DNA of 64,000 nucleotides from Lachnospiraceae bacterium G41 (GTDB taxonomy: Bacteria; Bacillota; Clostridia; Lachnospirales; Lachnospiraceae): contig FNEU01000009.1 in NCBI GenBank assembly GCA_900100245.1, forward strand, positions 1-64,000, written 5' to 3'. Every line of letters starts with the position of its first letter. The first letter of the stretch is position 1. Of the stretch, positions 26,557 through 34,649 are shown piece by piece. The notes below the pieces were generated by a model. That model saw only the letters and a list, made by a program, of their open reading frames with translations, was not told the DNA's origin and did not search any database. Both the position numbers and the translations under genes were made by a program.

Positions 26557-27309
26557 ATGAAACTTGAAGAATTTTTTAAAGAATATCCAAAGGTTGCGAT
26601 AGCATTTTCGGGGGGCTGCGATTCGGCATATCTTACGTATGCCGCGCTTAAATATGCCAGGGAAGTGAAAGCGTACTATGTGAAGACCGCTTTTCAGCCG
26701 GAATTTGAGTTAGAGGATGCTCTTAAGTTTGCAAAAGAGTATGCTTTAGACCTGTCTGTCATAGAATGCGACATCCTCTCTGTACAAGATGTGGCAAATA
26801 ACCCCTCTAATCGCTGCTATTTTTGCAAGAATCAAATCTTTGGTAAAATATTAGGCAAAGCTAATGAAGACGGCTATACGACGATTTTAGACGGTACAAA
26901 CGCATCGGACGATGCTTCCGACAGACCGGGAATGAAAGCACTCGAGGAAATGAAGGTTATTTCCCCGCTTCGTCTTTGCAATCTTTCTAAAAGAGATATA
27001 AGGGAATTATCCAAAGCAGCAGGGCTTTTTACATGGGATAAGCCTGCGTATGCATGCCTGGCAACAAGAGTGCCTGAAGGAACCCAAATAACCAAAGAGA
27101 TATTAGAAAAAACCGAAAAGGCTGAAGCTTATCTGGCGTCTTTAGGTCTCACAAATTTCCGTGTCAGATACAGAGACGGCGATGCTTTAATCCAGATTGC
27201 CGAGGGGCAGCAGGATTTATATGAGCAGAACAAAGATAAAATTGAGGCTGAATTAGGGCAATATTATGTAAACTTAAAACTTGATGAAAAGTTGAGAGAT
27301 AAAATATGA
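26557..27309 (+). CDS. larE: Pyridinium-3,5-bisthiocarboxylate mononucleotide synthase (sulfur transferase)
   Basis: 250 residues. The PP-loop ATP-binding motif is FSGGCDS (17-23). LarE adenylates the carboxylates of the nickel-pincer nucleotide precursor and inserts sulfur. The conserved AYACLATR segment carries C167, the position of the sacrificial Cys in the Lactobacillus enzyme. CYFC adds C87 and C90, giving the three-Cys set of LarE proteins that hold a [4Fe-4S] cluster, so this may be the catalytic rather than the sacrificial type. It overlaps larB by 4 nt (ATGA), as expected for a coupled operon. Confidence 0.88.
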   Translation: MKLEEFFKEYPKVAIAFSGGCDSAYLTYAALKYAREVKAYYVKTAFQPEFELEDALKFAKEYALDLSVIECDILSVQDVANNPSNRCYFCKNQIFGKILGKANEDGYTTILDGTNASDDASDRPGMKALEEMKVISPLRLCNLSKRDIRELSKAAGLFTWDKPAYACLATRVPEGTQITKEILEKTEKAEAYLASLGLTNFRVRYRDGDALIQIAEGQQDLYEQNKDKIEAELGQYYVNLKLDEKLRDKI

Positions 27310-28064
27310 AAACAGATCTATATCAAATCCTGGAAGATGTAAGAGACAAAAAAATATCTGTAGCCGAAGCGGAGATTTTAATCAAAAAAGAACCCTTCGC
27401 CGAACTTGATTTTGCCATGCTCGATCTTCAGAGAAAGAACCGTCAGGGAGCCGGAGAGGTGATCTACGGAGCGGGGAAAACTCCCGAGCAGATTAAGGCC
27501 ATAGTCGAGAAGCTGAAAGAACACTCAGATGACGGAATTTTGATCACAAAACTGGATAAAGATAAAGAAAATGCTTTAAAAATAATGTTAAATTTAGATT
27601 TAACTTTTTATGAGGATTCCCAGATTGCAATAGTTGGCAAAAAAAGAGCTGTTGATGGGCTCGGAAAAGTCGTAATTGTGACCGGAGGGACGAGTGATAT
27701 ACCCGTTGCGGAGGAAGCAGCCGTTACGGCGGAGTTTTTTGGCAACGAAGTTGAGAGAATTTACGATGTAGGAGTGGCAGGATTACACAGACTCTTATCC
27801 AAAATGGATTCGCTCATGAGCGCTTCGGTTATCATTGCAATCGCCGGAATGGAAGGTGCGCTTGCAAGTGTTGTCGGAGGTCTTGTGGATTGTCCCGTGA
27901 TAGCTGTTCCGACCAGTGTTGGCTACGGAGCATCTTTTGAAGGACTTTCGGCTCTTTTATCAATGTTAAACTCCTGTGCATCGGGCGTAACCGTAGTAAA
28001 TATCGACAATGGTTACGGTGCAGGCTACTATGCAAGCCTTATAAATCATATGAATAAGAAATGA
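27306..28064 (+). CDS. larB: Pyridinium-3,5-biscarboxylic acid mononucleotide synthase
   Basis: 252 residues. LarB carboxylates and hydrolyses nicotinic acid adenine dinucleotide in the first step of nickel-pincer nucleotide synthesis. The N-terminus reads LDLQRKNRQGAGEVIYGAGK, the usual LarB start. The PurE-like core is VVIVTGGTSDIPVAEEAAVT, then YDVGVAGLHRLL, then VIIAIAGMEGALASVVGGL, and the C-terminus is VPTSVGYGASFEGLSALLSM. It starts inside the larE stop codon. It precedes larC by 79 nt, a gap that holds a dispersed repeat. Confidence 0.92.
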   Translation: MKTDLYQILEDVRDKKISVAEAEILIKKEPFAELDFAMLDLQRKNRQGAGEVIYGAGKTPEQIKAIVEKLKEHSDDGILITKLDKDKENALKIMLNLDLTFYEDSQIAIVGKKRAVDGLGKVVIVTGGTSDIPVAEEAAVTAEFFGNEVERIYDVGVAGLHRLLSKMDSLMSASVIIAIAGMEGALASVVGGLVDCPVIAVPTSVGYGASFEGLSALLSMLNSCASGVTVVNIDNGYGAGYYASLINHMNKK

Positions 28065-28086
28065 TAAAATTATGTAAACCAAAACG

Positions 28087-28120
28087 GTGCCTGGCTTGCC
28101 CAAAGGGCGTGCCTGGCTCC
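28087..28120 (+). repeat. Dispersed GTGCCTGGCTC repeat, copy 3
   Basis: GTGCCTGGCTTG, CCCAAAGGGC, GTGCCTGGCTCC, in the larB-larC gap, 24 nt before the larC start. The inner CCC AAA GGG is itself palindromic. Confidence 0.75.
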
Positions 28121-28143
28121 GAGACCAAGAAGGGAAAATTAAC

Positions 28144-29376
28144 ATGAAAACTCTGTATTTGGAATGTTCAATGGGTGCTGCGGGCGATATGCTCTCGGCT
28201 GCTTTATATGAATTGCTTGATGACAAAGAAGGTTTTATCAACAAAATAAATAACGCAGGAATACCGAAAGTGACGGTTAATGCGGAGCCCATGACAAAGT
28301 GCGGTATCCTCGGAACGCATATGAATGTTCTTGTAGACGGTGTGAGCGAGGGAGAAGAGCATCATCACGAGCACGAACATCATCATGATCATGAACATGA
28401 ACATGAGCATGAACACGAGCATGACCATCATCACGAGCACCATCATTCAAGCTTAAAAGACATAGAAAGCATTATTGATGCCTTAAATGTGCCTGAAAAC
28501 GTTAAAACAGACGCAAAAAATGTTTATGCCATGATAGCCGAGGCTGAAAGCAACGCGCACGGAAAACCTGTTTCTGAGATTCATTTTCATGAAGTCGGAA
28601 CCATGGATGCAGTCGCGGATATTACGATGGTATGTATGTTAATGAATGAAATAAAAGCAGAAAAAATTGTTGCATCGGAAATTCATGTAGGAAGCGGCCA
28701 CGTTCACTGCGCACACGGAATTCTTCCCGTACCAGCACCTGCGACTGCATATCTTTTAAGAGGTATTCCTTTTACTTCAGGCCATATTAAGGGCGAACTT
28801 TGTACACCCACAGGAGCTGCGCTCATTAAATACTTTGCATCACAATACGGCGAAATGCCCGTAATGACCGTGGATAAAATCGGTTACGGAATGGGGAAGA
28901 AGGATTTTGAGCAGGCTAACTGTGTCAGAGCATTCCTTGGAAGTACAAATGAAAAGGCTTCTCAGATAACGGAACTTTCCTGCAATATTGATGATATGAC
29001 GGGCGAGAAAATCGGCTTTGCGATGGAAAAACTCTTTGAAGCGGGCGCACTTGAGGTTTATACGGTTCCTGTCGGAATGAAAAAATCACGCCCGGGCATA
29101 CTTCTTTCGGTAATGTGCAACGAAGCTAAAAAAGACGAAATGGTTTCGATTATCTTTAAATATACAACCACTCTCGGAGTGAGAGAAAACGTAAGTAAAA
29201 GATATACTCTTAAAAGAGAAATCATTAAAAAAGAAACACCTTTCGGAGAAATAAGAATTAAGAAATCCGAGGGCTTCGGAATTGTCAGAGAAAAGTACGA
29301 ATACGAGGATCTTGCACGCATAGCAAACGAGAAAAATATTTCAATTGATGATATTATAAAAGAGTTGGATAAATAA
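28144..29376 (+). CDS. larC: Nickel insertion protein for the nickel-pincer nucleotide cofactor
   Basis: 410 residues from ATG 28144, with GAAGGGAAA upstream; the upstream in-frame GTG lies in the repeat and is not credible. LarC uses CTP to insert nickel into the pincer nucleotide. Motifs: MKTLYLECSMGAAGDMLSAA at the N-terminus, a His-rich nickel-storage-like stretch of about 30 residues (about 75-107), FHEVGTMDAVADI, and HGILPVPAPATAYLL. In lactobacilli larC is split and needs a programmed frameshift; here it is one continuous frame. No larA (lactate racemase) or other LarA homolog lies in the window. Confidence 0.92.
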   Translation: MKTLYLECSMGAAGDMLSAALYELLDDKEGFINKINNAGIPKVTVNAEPMTKCGILGTHMNVLVDGVSEGEEHHHEHEHHHDHEHEHEHEHEHDHHHEHHHSSLKDIESIIDALNVPENVKTDAKNVYAMIAEAESNAHGKPVSEIHFHEVGTMDAVADITMVCMLMNEIKAEKIVASEIHVGSGHVHCAHGILPVPAPATAYLLRGIPFTSGHIKGELCTPTGAALIKYFASQYGEMPVMTVDKIGYGMGKKDFEQANCVRAFLGSTNEKASQITELSCNIDDMTGEKIGFAMEKLFEAGALEVYTVPVGMKKSRPGILLSVMCNEAKKDEMVSIIFKYTTTLGVRENVSKRYTLKREIIKKETPFGEIRIKKSEGFGIVREKYEYEDLARIANEKNISIDDIIKELDK

Positions 29377-29403
29377 TCCTTGACTAAATCAAAGGGAAAC
29401 CGC

Positions 29404-29991
29404 ATGAAAAAGAAGACCATAATAATACTTGCAGGTATATTAATTGTTTTGATTCTGGCATTTGTCGGATGGCTTTTATATTATTTCCCATACAATGTAC
29501 CGATAAGAGGAAAGCGTATGTATGAAATAGCGCACAGTAATGCAAAAATCGACAGATATTACTTCTGCGACTATGGATTTTTCCCTTATCTGTTACCTGA
29601 AAATGCCAAATCGGTAAAGTTTTTTGGCTTTTCCGGTATGATGCAAGCGAGAGCGTTTTTTACACTTTCTTTTAAAACCGATGATGAATATTTTAAAAAC
29701 GAAGTCGGTCGTTACGATAGTTCCAACGTTTATTTGTACAGTGAAAAAATTGAAAATCAATGGTGCGTGATAGAGAAAGACTACACAGGGGAAGTGAAAA
29801 CTTGTAAAGAACTTAAAGAAACATATTCTGCTTCCGATTTCGGGACTGAAATTAGAGTACCTGATATTCCCGAAAAAGAGTATCCCGATACCTGTATATA
29901 TGTAGTGGACGAAAACTGCTATATAGCATATTCTTCGGCGAGCGGAAGGATAGTTTACCATATGGACACCGAACCTACTAAGAACTGGTAA
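29404..29991 (+). CDS. Hypothetical membrane-anchored protein
   Basis: 195 residues from ATG 29404 (AAAGGGAAAC upstream; an earlier TTG is less likely). An N-terminal anchor MKKKTIIILAGILIVLILAF, then VGWLLYYF, is followed by an extracytoplasmic domain of about 160 residues with several Tyr/Asp-rich strands (e.g. YDSSNVYLYSEKIENQWCVI). Without a signal cleavage site it should stay anchored. No family recognised. Confidence 0.6.
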   Translation: MKKKTIIILAGILIVLILAFVGWLLYYFPYNVPIRGKRMYEIAHSNAKIDRYYFCDYGFFPYLLPENAKSVKFFGFSGMMQARAFFTLSFKTDDEYFKNEVGRYDSSNVYLYSEKIENQWCVIEKDYTGEVKTCKELKETYSASDFGTEIRVPDIPEKEYPDTCIYVVDENCYIAYSSASGRIVYHMDTEPTKNW

Positions 29992-30015
29992 GGTTAACTT
30001 TTGAATGGAGTAAAA

Positions 30016-30582
30016 ATGAAAAGAAAATCAGTTGCTCCGATATATTCGATGTGCGTGCAGCCCTCTTTTATAATCGGGACCAAAAATGAAGACGGTACGG
30101 ATAATTTTGCCCCTATTACGTGGGTCAGCGTAACTCATGAAGAAGGTGACGGATACCTGCTTGTTATAAGTATGTTCGGAAGTAAAAGAACGAAGCAGAA
30201 TGTGATAAGAACAGGCATTTTCAGCGCAAATCTTGTAAGCAAGGAGATGCTTCCTCTTATGGATTATTTTGGCTCAAAGCATGCTAAAGACGGAAAGAAA
30301 AACGATATGGAATATGGTGTGAGCAGAGGAGCCGTTTTGGATGTTCCGACACTTGATGAAAGCCCGTGGGTTTATGAATGCGAGGTTGCAAGAAGTTTGG
30401 AAACCGGTGATTCAACCACATTTTTCTGCCACATAAAAAACATCCAGATGGATGAAAGGCTTTCACCCAAGGATACATTCGATATTGACCTGACTGTACT
30501 TGACCCCGTAATTTACTCGGGAAAGTATCACAGCCTTGGCGAAATGCTTGGTGAGATCGGTGATTTTCATAAAGCTGATTAA
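30016..30582 (+). CDS. Flavin reductase family protein (FMN-binding split barrel)
   Basis: 188 residues from ATG 30016, with GGAG 6 nt upstream. The order of motifs fits the flavin reductase/DIM6-NTAB split-barrel family: SMCVQPSFIIGTKNEDGTDN, then FAPITWVSVTH, then GSKRTKQNVIRTGIFSANLV. Such proteins bind FMN and reduce flavins or other electron acceptors. It lies 24 nt after the hypothetical anchored protein and is followed by a bidirectional terminator. Confidence 0.75.
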   Translation: MKRKSVAPIYSMCVQPSFIIGTKNEDGTDNFAPITWVSVTHEEGDGYLLVISMFGSKRTKQNVIRTGIFSANLVSKEMLPLMDYFGSKHAKDGKKNDMEYGVSRGAVLDVPTLDESPWVYECEVARSLETGDSTTFFCHIKNIQMDERLSPKDTFDIDLTVLDPVIYSGKYHSLGEMLGEIGDFHKAD

Positions 30583-30586
30583 ATTT

Positions 30587-30612
30587 AAAAAGCCCCTTTG
30601 CAGGGGCTTTTT
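30587..30612. terminator. Bidirectional intrinsic terminator
   Basis: AAAAAGCCCC TTTGCA GGGGCTTTTT: a compact GC stem with A and T tracts on both sides, located between the convergent genes ending at 30582 (+) and 30630 (-). Confidence 0.92.
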
Positions 30613-30629
30613 GAATTCTGCAAAACAAA

Positions 30630-31406
30630 TTATTTCTTAGCCTTAATCCCTGCTGCGATTCCGAATGCGAGATAAAATACAGTTGCCAGAATCACGAAGA
30701 TTAAAACAAAGTAATTGATTTCCTCGCTCCATTTAAAGAGAACTGCCGAGCCTGAAAGGATAAGCATTATAAGCGGATAAACGAACGAAAAGCTTGTCAC
30801 GCCGTTCTTATAAAACTTAAGCAGCATAATTCCGAATACCGGAATTAAGATGAATGCTGCGGCAAATTCCGCAATATAAAAGAGATAAAACTGCGGAGCT
30901 CTTAGCTTAAGTGCTATATAGCACACAGGTACGGTCATTGAAAACAGTGTAAGGTAAATCACCGATACTATCGAAGGAAACGCACTTTTTTTATCTTCGA
31001 TACATTTTTCGACACATCTTACTACCATGGTTGCGATTAAAAATCCGTATGCGACGAATTGCATGGGAGCCAGTGTGAAACCTGTATGCATCATTCCGCC
31101 ATATAAAAGAGCCATTGCCGCGATTACGATTGCCTTGTAATTGTTTTCAAAATCATACTGTTCCTTTGAAAAGAGTTTTCCAAGCATTCCAACTAACGGT
31201 TTTATCGCAAGGATTGTTCCGACGATAAGGCTTATTACTGTCACGCCGTAAGCGATGTAATTAAAATAACTGCCTGATTTTAGTGCATATACTCCGCCCT
31301 GATTGAAACTGAAAATAACAGCCATCAGACGTTCGGCAAAGAGTATCACAAAATAAAGAACCAGTCCGATAATTTTAAATTTATTTCCAAGCATTCCTTT
31401 TTTCAT
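30630..31406 (-). CDS. Polytopic membrane protein of unknown function
   Basis: 258 residues with about eight hydrophobic segments, among them IIGLVLYFVILFAERLMAVI, YIAYGVTVISLIVGTILAI, FVAYGFLIATMVV, IVSVIYLTLFSMTVPVCYIA, FYIAEFAAAFILIPVFGIML and YFVLIFVILATVFYLAFGIA. It ends in AKK. No transporter signature or catalytic motif recognised. Codon use resembles its neighbours. It is transcribed towards the bidirectional terminator at 30587. Confidence 0.7.
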   Translation of the reverse strand: MKKGMLGNKFKIIGLVLYFVILFAERLMAVIFSFNQGGVYALKSGSYFNYIAYGVTVISLIVGTILAIKPLVGMLGKLFSKEQYDFENNYKAIVIAAMALLYGGMMHTGFTLAPMQFVAYGFLIATMVVRCVEKCIEDKKSAFPSIVSVIYLTLFSMTVPVCYIALKLRAPQFYLFYIAEFAAAFILIPVFGIMLLKFYKNGVTSFSFVYPLIMLILSGSAVLFKWSEEINYFVLIFVILATVFYLAFGIAAGIKAKK

Positions 31407-31445
31407 TTCCCAAACCTCTTTTCGATTACAATCGGTTATTAAAAT

Positions 31446-31468
31446 AAGGCGGACATGATGCCCGCCTT
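31446..31468 (-). terminator. Terminator for the minus-strand oxidase gene
   Basis: AAGGCGG and CCGCCTT pair across a 9-nt loop; read on the minus strand the stem is followed by ATTTTAAT. It lies 14 nt after the stop of the gene at 31482-31874. Confidence 0.65.
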
Positions 31469-31481
31469 AATCATTATATCA

Positions 31482-31874
31482 TTAGAAATTAATTACCTCG
31501 GGAGCAGCCGTAAATGATGAGAATGTTGCGGTTGCGTTCTTAAAATATAATACTTCCGTATTGTCATCATCTTCTGAATACATTCCGCGAAGTTCGGGAT
31601 AATCATCAAGCATTGCTTTCTTAACTTCCTTACGTTCATCCCTTACAAGTTCGCCTGCAACACGAAGCCATGTGCCTTCGGCAAAGCAGCATATCTCAGC
31701 TTTGGGATTGGCCTGAATCTGTTTGGATACATCTTTGCTCTTGCCTGTCTGGATGTAGAGCTTGTCTTCAAAAAGAAGAATTGTTCCGAAAGGTCTTACT
31801 CTGGGCTGATCGCCGTCAACTGTTGCAAGATAGTAAGTTCCGCATTTTTTGATAAAATCATAAACTTTTTTCAT
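31482..31874 (-). CDS. Pyridoxamine 5'-phosphate oxidase family protein
   Basis: 130 residues. The order of motifs is that of the small split-barrel PPOX-like proteins: FIKKCGTYYLATVDGDQPRV, then RPFGTILLFEDKLYIQTGKS, then ICCFAEGTWLRVAGELV. These bind FMN or a deazaflavin or heme; most clostridial members have no assigned substrate. The RBS is GGAGG (plus-strand CCTCC at 31882). It lies 27 nt downstream of the L,D-transpeptidase gene on the same strand and may be cotranscribed. Confidence 0.8.
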   Translation of the reverse strand: MKKVYDFIKKCGTYYLATVDGDQPRVRPFGTILLFEDKLYIQTGKSKDVSKQIQANPKAEICCFAEGTWLRVAGELVRDERKEVKKAMLDDYPELRGMYSEDDDNTEVLYFKNATATFSSFTAAPEVINF

Positions 31875-31901
31875 AATAAAACCTCCGTATAAAATTATTA
31901 T

Positions 31902-32867
31902 TTATTCCTGAACTTTCCATGGATTGCCGGGATCTGAATCCGTGGGATCCCAGTTATGTCTCGGATCGTTTCCGTCAAGTTTAATGGGCTCGGGTTTTCC
32001 GAGGGGTCCGGGGTTATCCGGGTCATCATAGATTTCAATCTGCGTGCCGGCTTCACAGTTCTCATATATCCACTGTGCATCTTCACAGCAAAGTCTGATA
32101 CAGCCGTGCGAACAAACTGTTCCGAGTTTGTTGTATTCACCCCAGAGCAGTGTGTCGGGATAACGTTTGTAGTACATTACCGAATGGAACCATATATGGC
32201 CCGTGATTCTTCTTGCGTACTGGCCTACGGTTCCTTCTTCAAACTGCAGCCATCTTGCCTGCTGGCCTAATGAAAATGTTCCGAGAGGCGTTGCGTTTCC
32301 GCTTGAACAAACCATTGCTTTGTAAGGCACTGTATAGTTGCCTGCTTCATCCTTTGAATAAACGGTAATACAGCAGGCTCTGCGGTTTATCTTGATATAA
32401 TATGTTGCTGCTCCGGTAATTGCCTTAGGCGGTGCGGTAGCATTGACAACCTGACCTTCGAAAGCCATACGGCCTTCTTTTTTGCCATACCTTTTGTAAT
32501 GGTTGTAAAGCATGTTTTCGTTGGTTCCGAAAACTGCCACTACATCGGGATAAGCCGCGGCATAAAACGTCGGGTCAAAAAGAGTTTTGTCTTTCATGAC
32601 CTTTACACTGCCGACAGTTTCCGTACTGCCCGTGCAGGCCCTGCCTTCGGCTCTTCCGTAAGTTACGTAGTGAGACCAGAGATCTTTTTCGTTGTAACCG
32701 AATGCAGCCTTTAAATCACCGTAAGTATCTGCATAGTAAATCGGATCAAAGATCGTTCCGTCAGGCATGTTTAAAGGCGCTGCCTTTGACTCGAATTTAA
32801 GAGTCGATAAAAGACCGATTGTAACCAAAAGTAAAAGAAACAACCGGAAAGTATTGAATTTTTTCAT
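31902..32867 (-). CDS. L,D-transpeptidase (YkuD) with two N-terminal surface repeats
   Basis: 321 residues with a signal peptide (about residues 1-29). Two repeats follow: residues 38-77 (FDPIYYADTYGDL ... HYVTYGRAEGR) and 94-134 (FDPTFYAAAYPDV ... HYKRYGKKEGR), a repeat common on Lachnospiraceae cell-surface proteins. The YkuD domain spans about 155-282, with His228 (WFHSV) and the catalytic SHGCIRL (Cys256). The enzyme would form 3-3 or anchoring links on peptidoglycan. The tail after 283 is Pro/Asp-rich. A TTGTAA-17-TAGAAT promoter precedes it. Confidence 0.9.
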   Translation of the reverse strand: MKKFNTFRLFLLLLVTIGLLSTLKFESKAAPLNMPDGTIFDPIYYADTYGDLKAAFGYNEKDLWSHYVTYGRAEGRACTGSTETVGSVKVMKDKTLFDPTFYAAAYPDVVAVFGTNENMLYNHYKRYGKKEGRMAFEGQVVNATAPPKAITGAATYYIKINRRACCITVYSKDEAGNYTVPYKAMVCSSGNATPLGTFSLGQQARWLQFEEGTVGQYARRITGHIWFHSVMYYKRYPDTLLWGEYNKLGTVCSHGCIRLCCEDAQWIYENCEAGTQIEIYDDPDNPGPLGKPEPIKLDGNDPRHNWDPTDSDPGNPWKVQE

Positions 32868-32898
32868 TACATATCCCCTCCACTTAACGTGTAAGAGA

Positions 32899-32927
32899 AT
32901 TCTATCACAATTACTTTAAGTTTACAA
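32899..32927 (-). promoter_or_regulatory. Promoter for the L,D-transpeptidase gene
   Basis: On the minus strand TTGTAA (32922-32927) and TAGAAT (32899-32904) are 17 nt apart, about 30 nt before the start codon. An AAGTTTAC direct repeat lies around and upstream of the -35 box (plus-strand positions 32918-32937). Confidence 0.6.
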
Positions 32928-32963
32928 TTAAGTTTACTTATATAAGATAGACTGAAAAAGCAG

Positions 32964-32979
32964 TTTATGATATCATAAA
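32964..32979. promoter_or_regulatory. Perfect 16-bp palindrome, candidate operator
   Basis: TTTATGATATCATAAA is a perfect palindrome in the divergent gap, 47 nt before the spermidine-synthase-like gene and about 37 nt upstream of the -35 box of the transpeptidase promoter. No regulator gene is adjacent. Function as an operator is inference. Confidence 0.45.
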
Positions 32980-33025
32980 AGCGCTTGTTTTAAACTTGGG
33001 AAAAATAAAAAAAGGGATATAAATA

Positions 33026-34648
33026 ATGGCTGATATCGAAAAAAGACCGATACTTAAAAACAGAGTTTACCTCTACTTAACCGAATTCTTCGCAGGAATG
33101 TCGGTAATGGCGGTAGAACTTGGCGCGAGCAGACTGCTTGCACCATATTTTTCGTCGTCTCAGATTGTTTGGACGATTATCATCGGAACCATCATGATAG
33201 CGATGGCGCTCGGAAATATTTACGGCGGAAGAACTGCAGATAAAAATCCGAATCCCGACAGACTTTACGCAAGAATAATCATTGCATCAATCTGGATTGC
33301 TTTAATCCCCGTGCTCGGCAAATATGTGATAGTGCTTATCTCGGGACTTCTTATCTTTGCGGTAAACAACAATTTCCTTATTATCGCAGGCTTTGTTGCA
33401 TGTATGGTAATCTTTGTATTTCCGCTTTTCTTACTCGGAACGGTTACGCCTTCCCTCGTAAAATACACAGTCGACAATCTCGACGACAACGGAAAACTCG
33501 TCGGAAACTTAAATGCAGCCAACACCATCGGAAGCATCATAGGTACATTTGTACCGACTTTCATCAGTATCCCTACAGTCGGAACTTCGGTTACGTTTTT
33601 AATCTTCGCAGGTATCCTTTTGATTCTCTCGGCGGTTTATTTTATCACCTCGAAAATCAGCATGAAAAAGATCAAACGCCTTCCCGTCGGAATGGTGATT
33701 TTCGCACTTTGCTGCGCATTCGGATGGAAGAGCGATTTTGCTTTCTGGCAGGGCAATCTTTTATACGAAGGCGAGTCGATTTACAACTATCTTCAGGTTT
33801 ATGACGACGACAGAGCGATTTATTTTTCGACTAACGTACTCTTCGGAATTCAGTCCGTCTATTTAAAAGAAAAAGGCCTCACGGGCTACTATTACGACTT
33901 TGCTATGGCGGCTCCTTTTATGAGCGGTGTCAATGAAAAAGATTCGCTGGATATCCTGATTTTAGGCAACGGAACAGGCACTTTTGCGACACAGTGCGAA
34001 AGATATTTTGACAAGGACCTTAACATCACGGGCGTTGAAATCGACGAGAAAATCACGAGATTAGCAAAGGAATATTTCGAGCTTCCCGAAGACATTGAAG
34101 TTATCACATACGACGGCAGAGCGTATTTAAATGCAATAGATAAAAAGTACGACGTAATCATGGTGGATGCGTATCAGGACATCACGATTCCTTTTCAGAT
34201 GTCATCGATTGAATTCTTTACGCTCGTAAAAGATCATCTAAAAGACGACGGCGTTATGGTTGTAAACATGAACATGAAAAGTAACGCCGAGGGCGGCATA
34301 AACGATTATCTTTCGGACACCATCTGTCAGGTATTTTCGGAAAGTTATTTTGCCGACACATCCGCACTCGGAAATCGTGAATTTTTCGCTTCCAACAATC
34401 CCGAAATGCTTGATGTTTTTGCAAAGAATATCGCGATGGAAGAGGATGCGGATTTATCTTTTATGATGGAACAAGTTTCCGACCGACTCACCGACTATGA
34501 GGCAGGCGACCTTGTGATGACTGATGACAAAGCGCCGGTGGAACTTTTGGGAATGAAGGTTATAGATGAAATCATCCAGACGGAAATGGCTTATTACAAA
34601 GGAGTTTTCAAAGAGGGCGGAATCAAAGCCGTAATTGAAAATCTGTAA
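33026..34648 (+). CDS. Membrane-fused spermidine synthase-like protein
   Basis: 540 residues. The N-terminal 220 residues have about six or seven transmembrane spans (e.g. MAVELGASRLLAPYFSSSQI, VFPLFLLGTVTPSLVKY, NTIGSIIGTFVPTFISI). The C-terminal part is a polyamine-synthase Rossmann domain: LDILILGNGTGTFATQC, ITGVEIDEKI, VITYDGRAYL and VIMVDAYQD. Fused proteins of this kind are widespread and annotated as MFS/spermidine synthase-like; the donor/acceptor pair has not been settled and the substrate may not be putrescine. It ends 1 nt before the MATE gene. Confidence 0.85.
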   Translation: MADIEKRPILKNRVYLYLTEFFAGMSVMAVELGASRLLAPYFSSSQIVWTIIIGTIMIAMALGNIYGGRTADKNPNPDRLYARIIIASIWIALIPVLGKYVIVLISGLLIFAVNNNFLIIAGFVACMVIFVFPLFLLGTVTPSLVKYTVDNLDDNGKLVGNLNAANTIGSIIGTFVPTFISIPTVGTSVTFLIFAGILLILSAVYFITSKISMKKIKRLPVGMVIFALCCAFGWKSDFAFWQGNLLYEGESIYNYLQVYDDDRAIYFSTNVLFGIQSVYLKEKGLTGYYYDFAMAAPFMSGVNEKDSLDILILGNGTGTFATQCERYFDKDLNITGVEIDEKITRLAKEYFELPEDIEVITYDGRAYLNAIDKKYDVIMVDAYQDITIPFQMSSIEFFTLVKDHLKDDGVMVVNMNMKSNAEGGINDYLSDTICQVFSESYFADTSALGNREFFASNNPEMLDVFAKNIAMEEDADLSFMMEQVSDRLTDYEAGDLVMTDDKAPVELLGMKVIDEIIQTEMAYYKGVFKEGGIKAVIENL

Positions 34649-34649
34649 A

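Noticed and set aside
28087-28143. Upstream GTG start for larC
   Set aside because: It falls inside a dispersed repeat and adds 19 residues unlike LarC; ATG 28144 has a good ribosome site.
28204-28446. Antisense frame rich in Met/Val/Phe opposite larC
   Set aside because: It is only the complement of the His-codon-rich stretch of larC and has no ribosome site.
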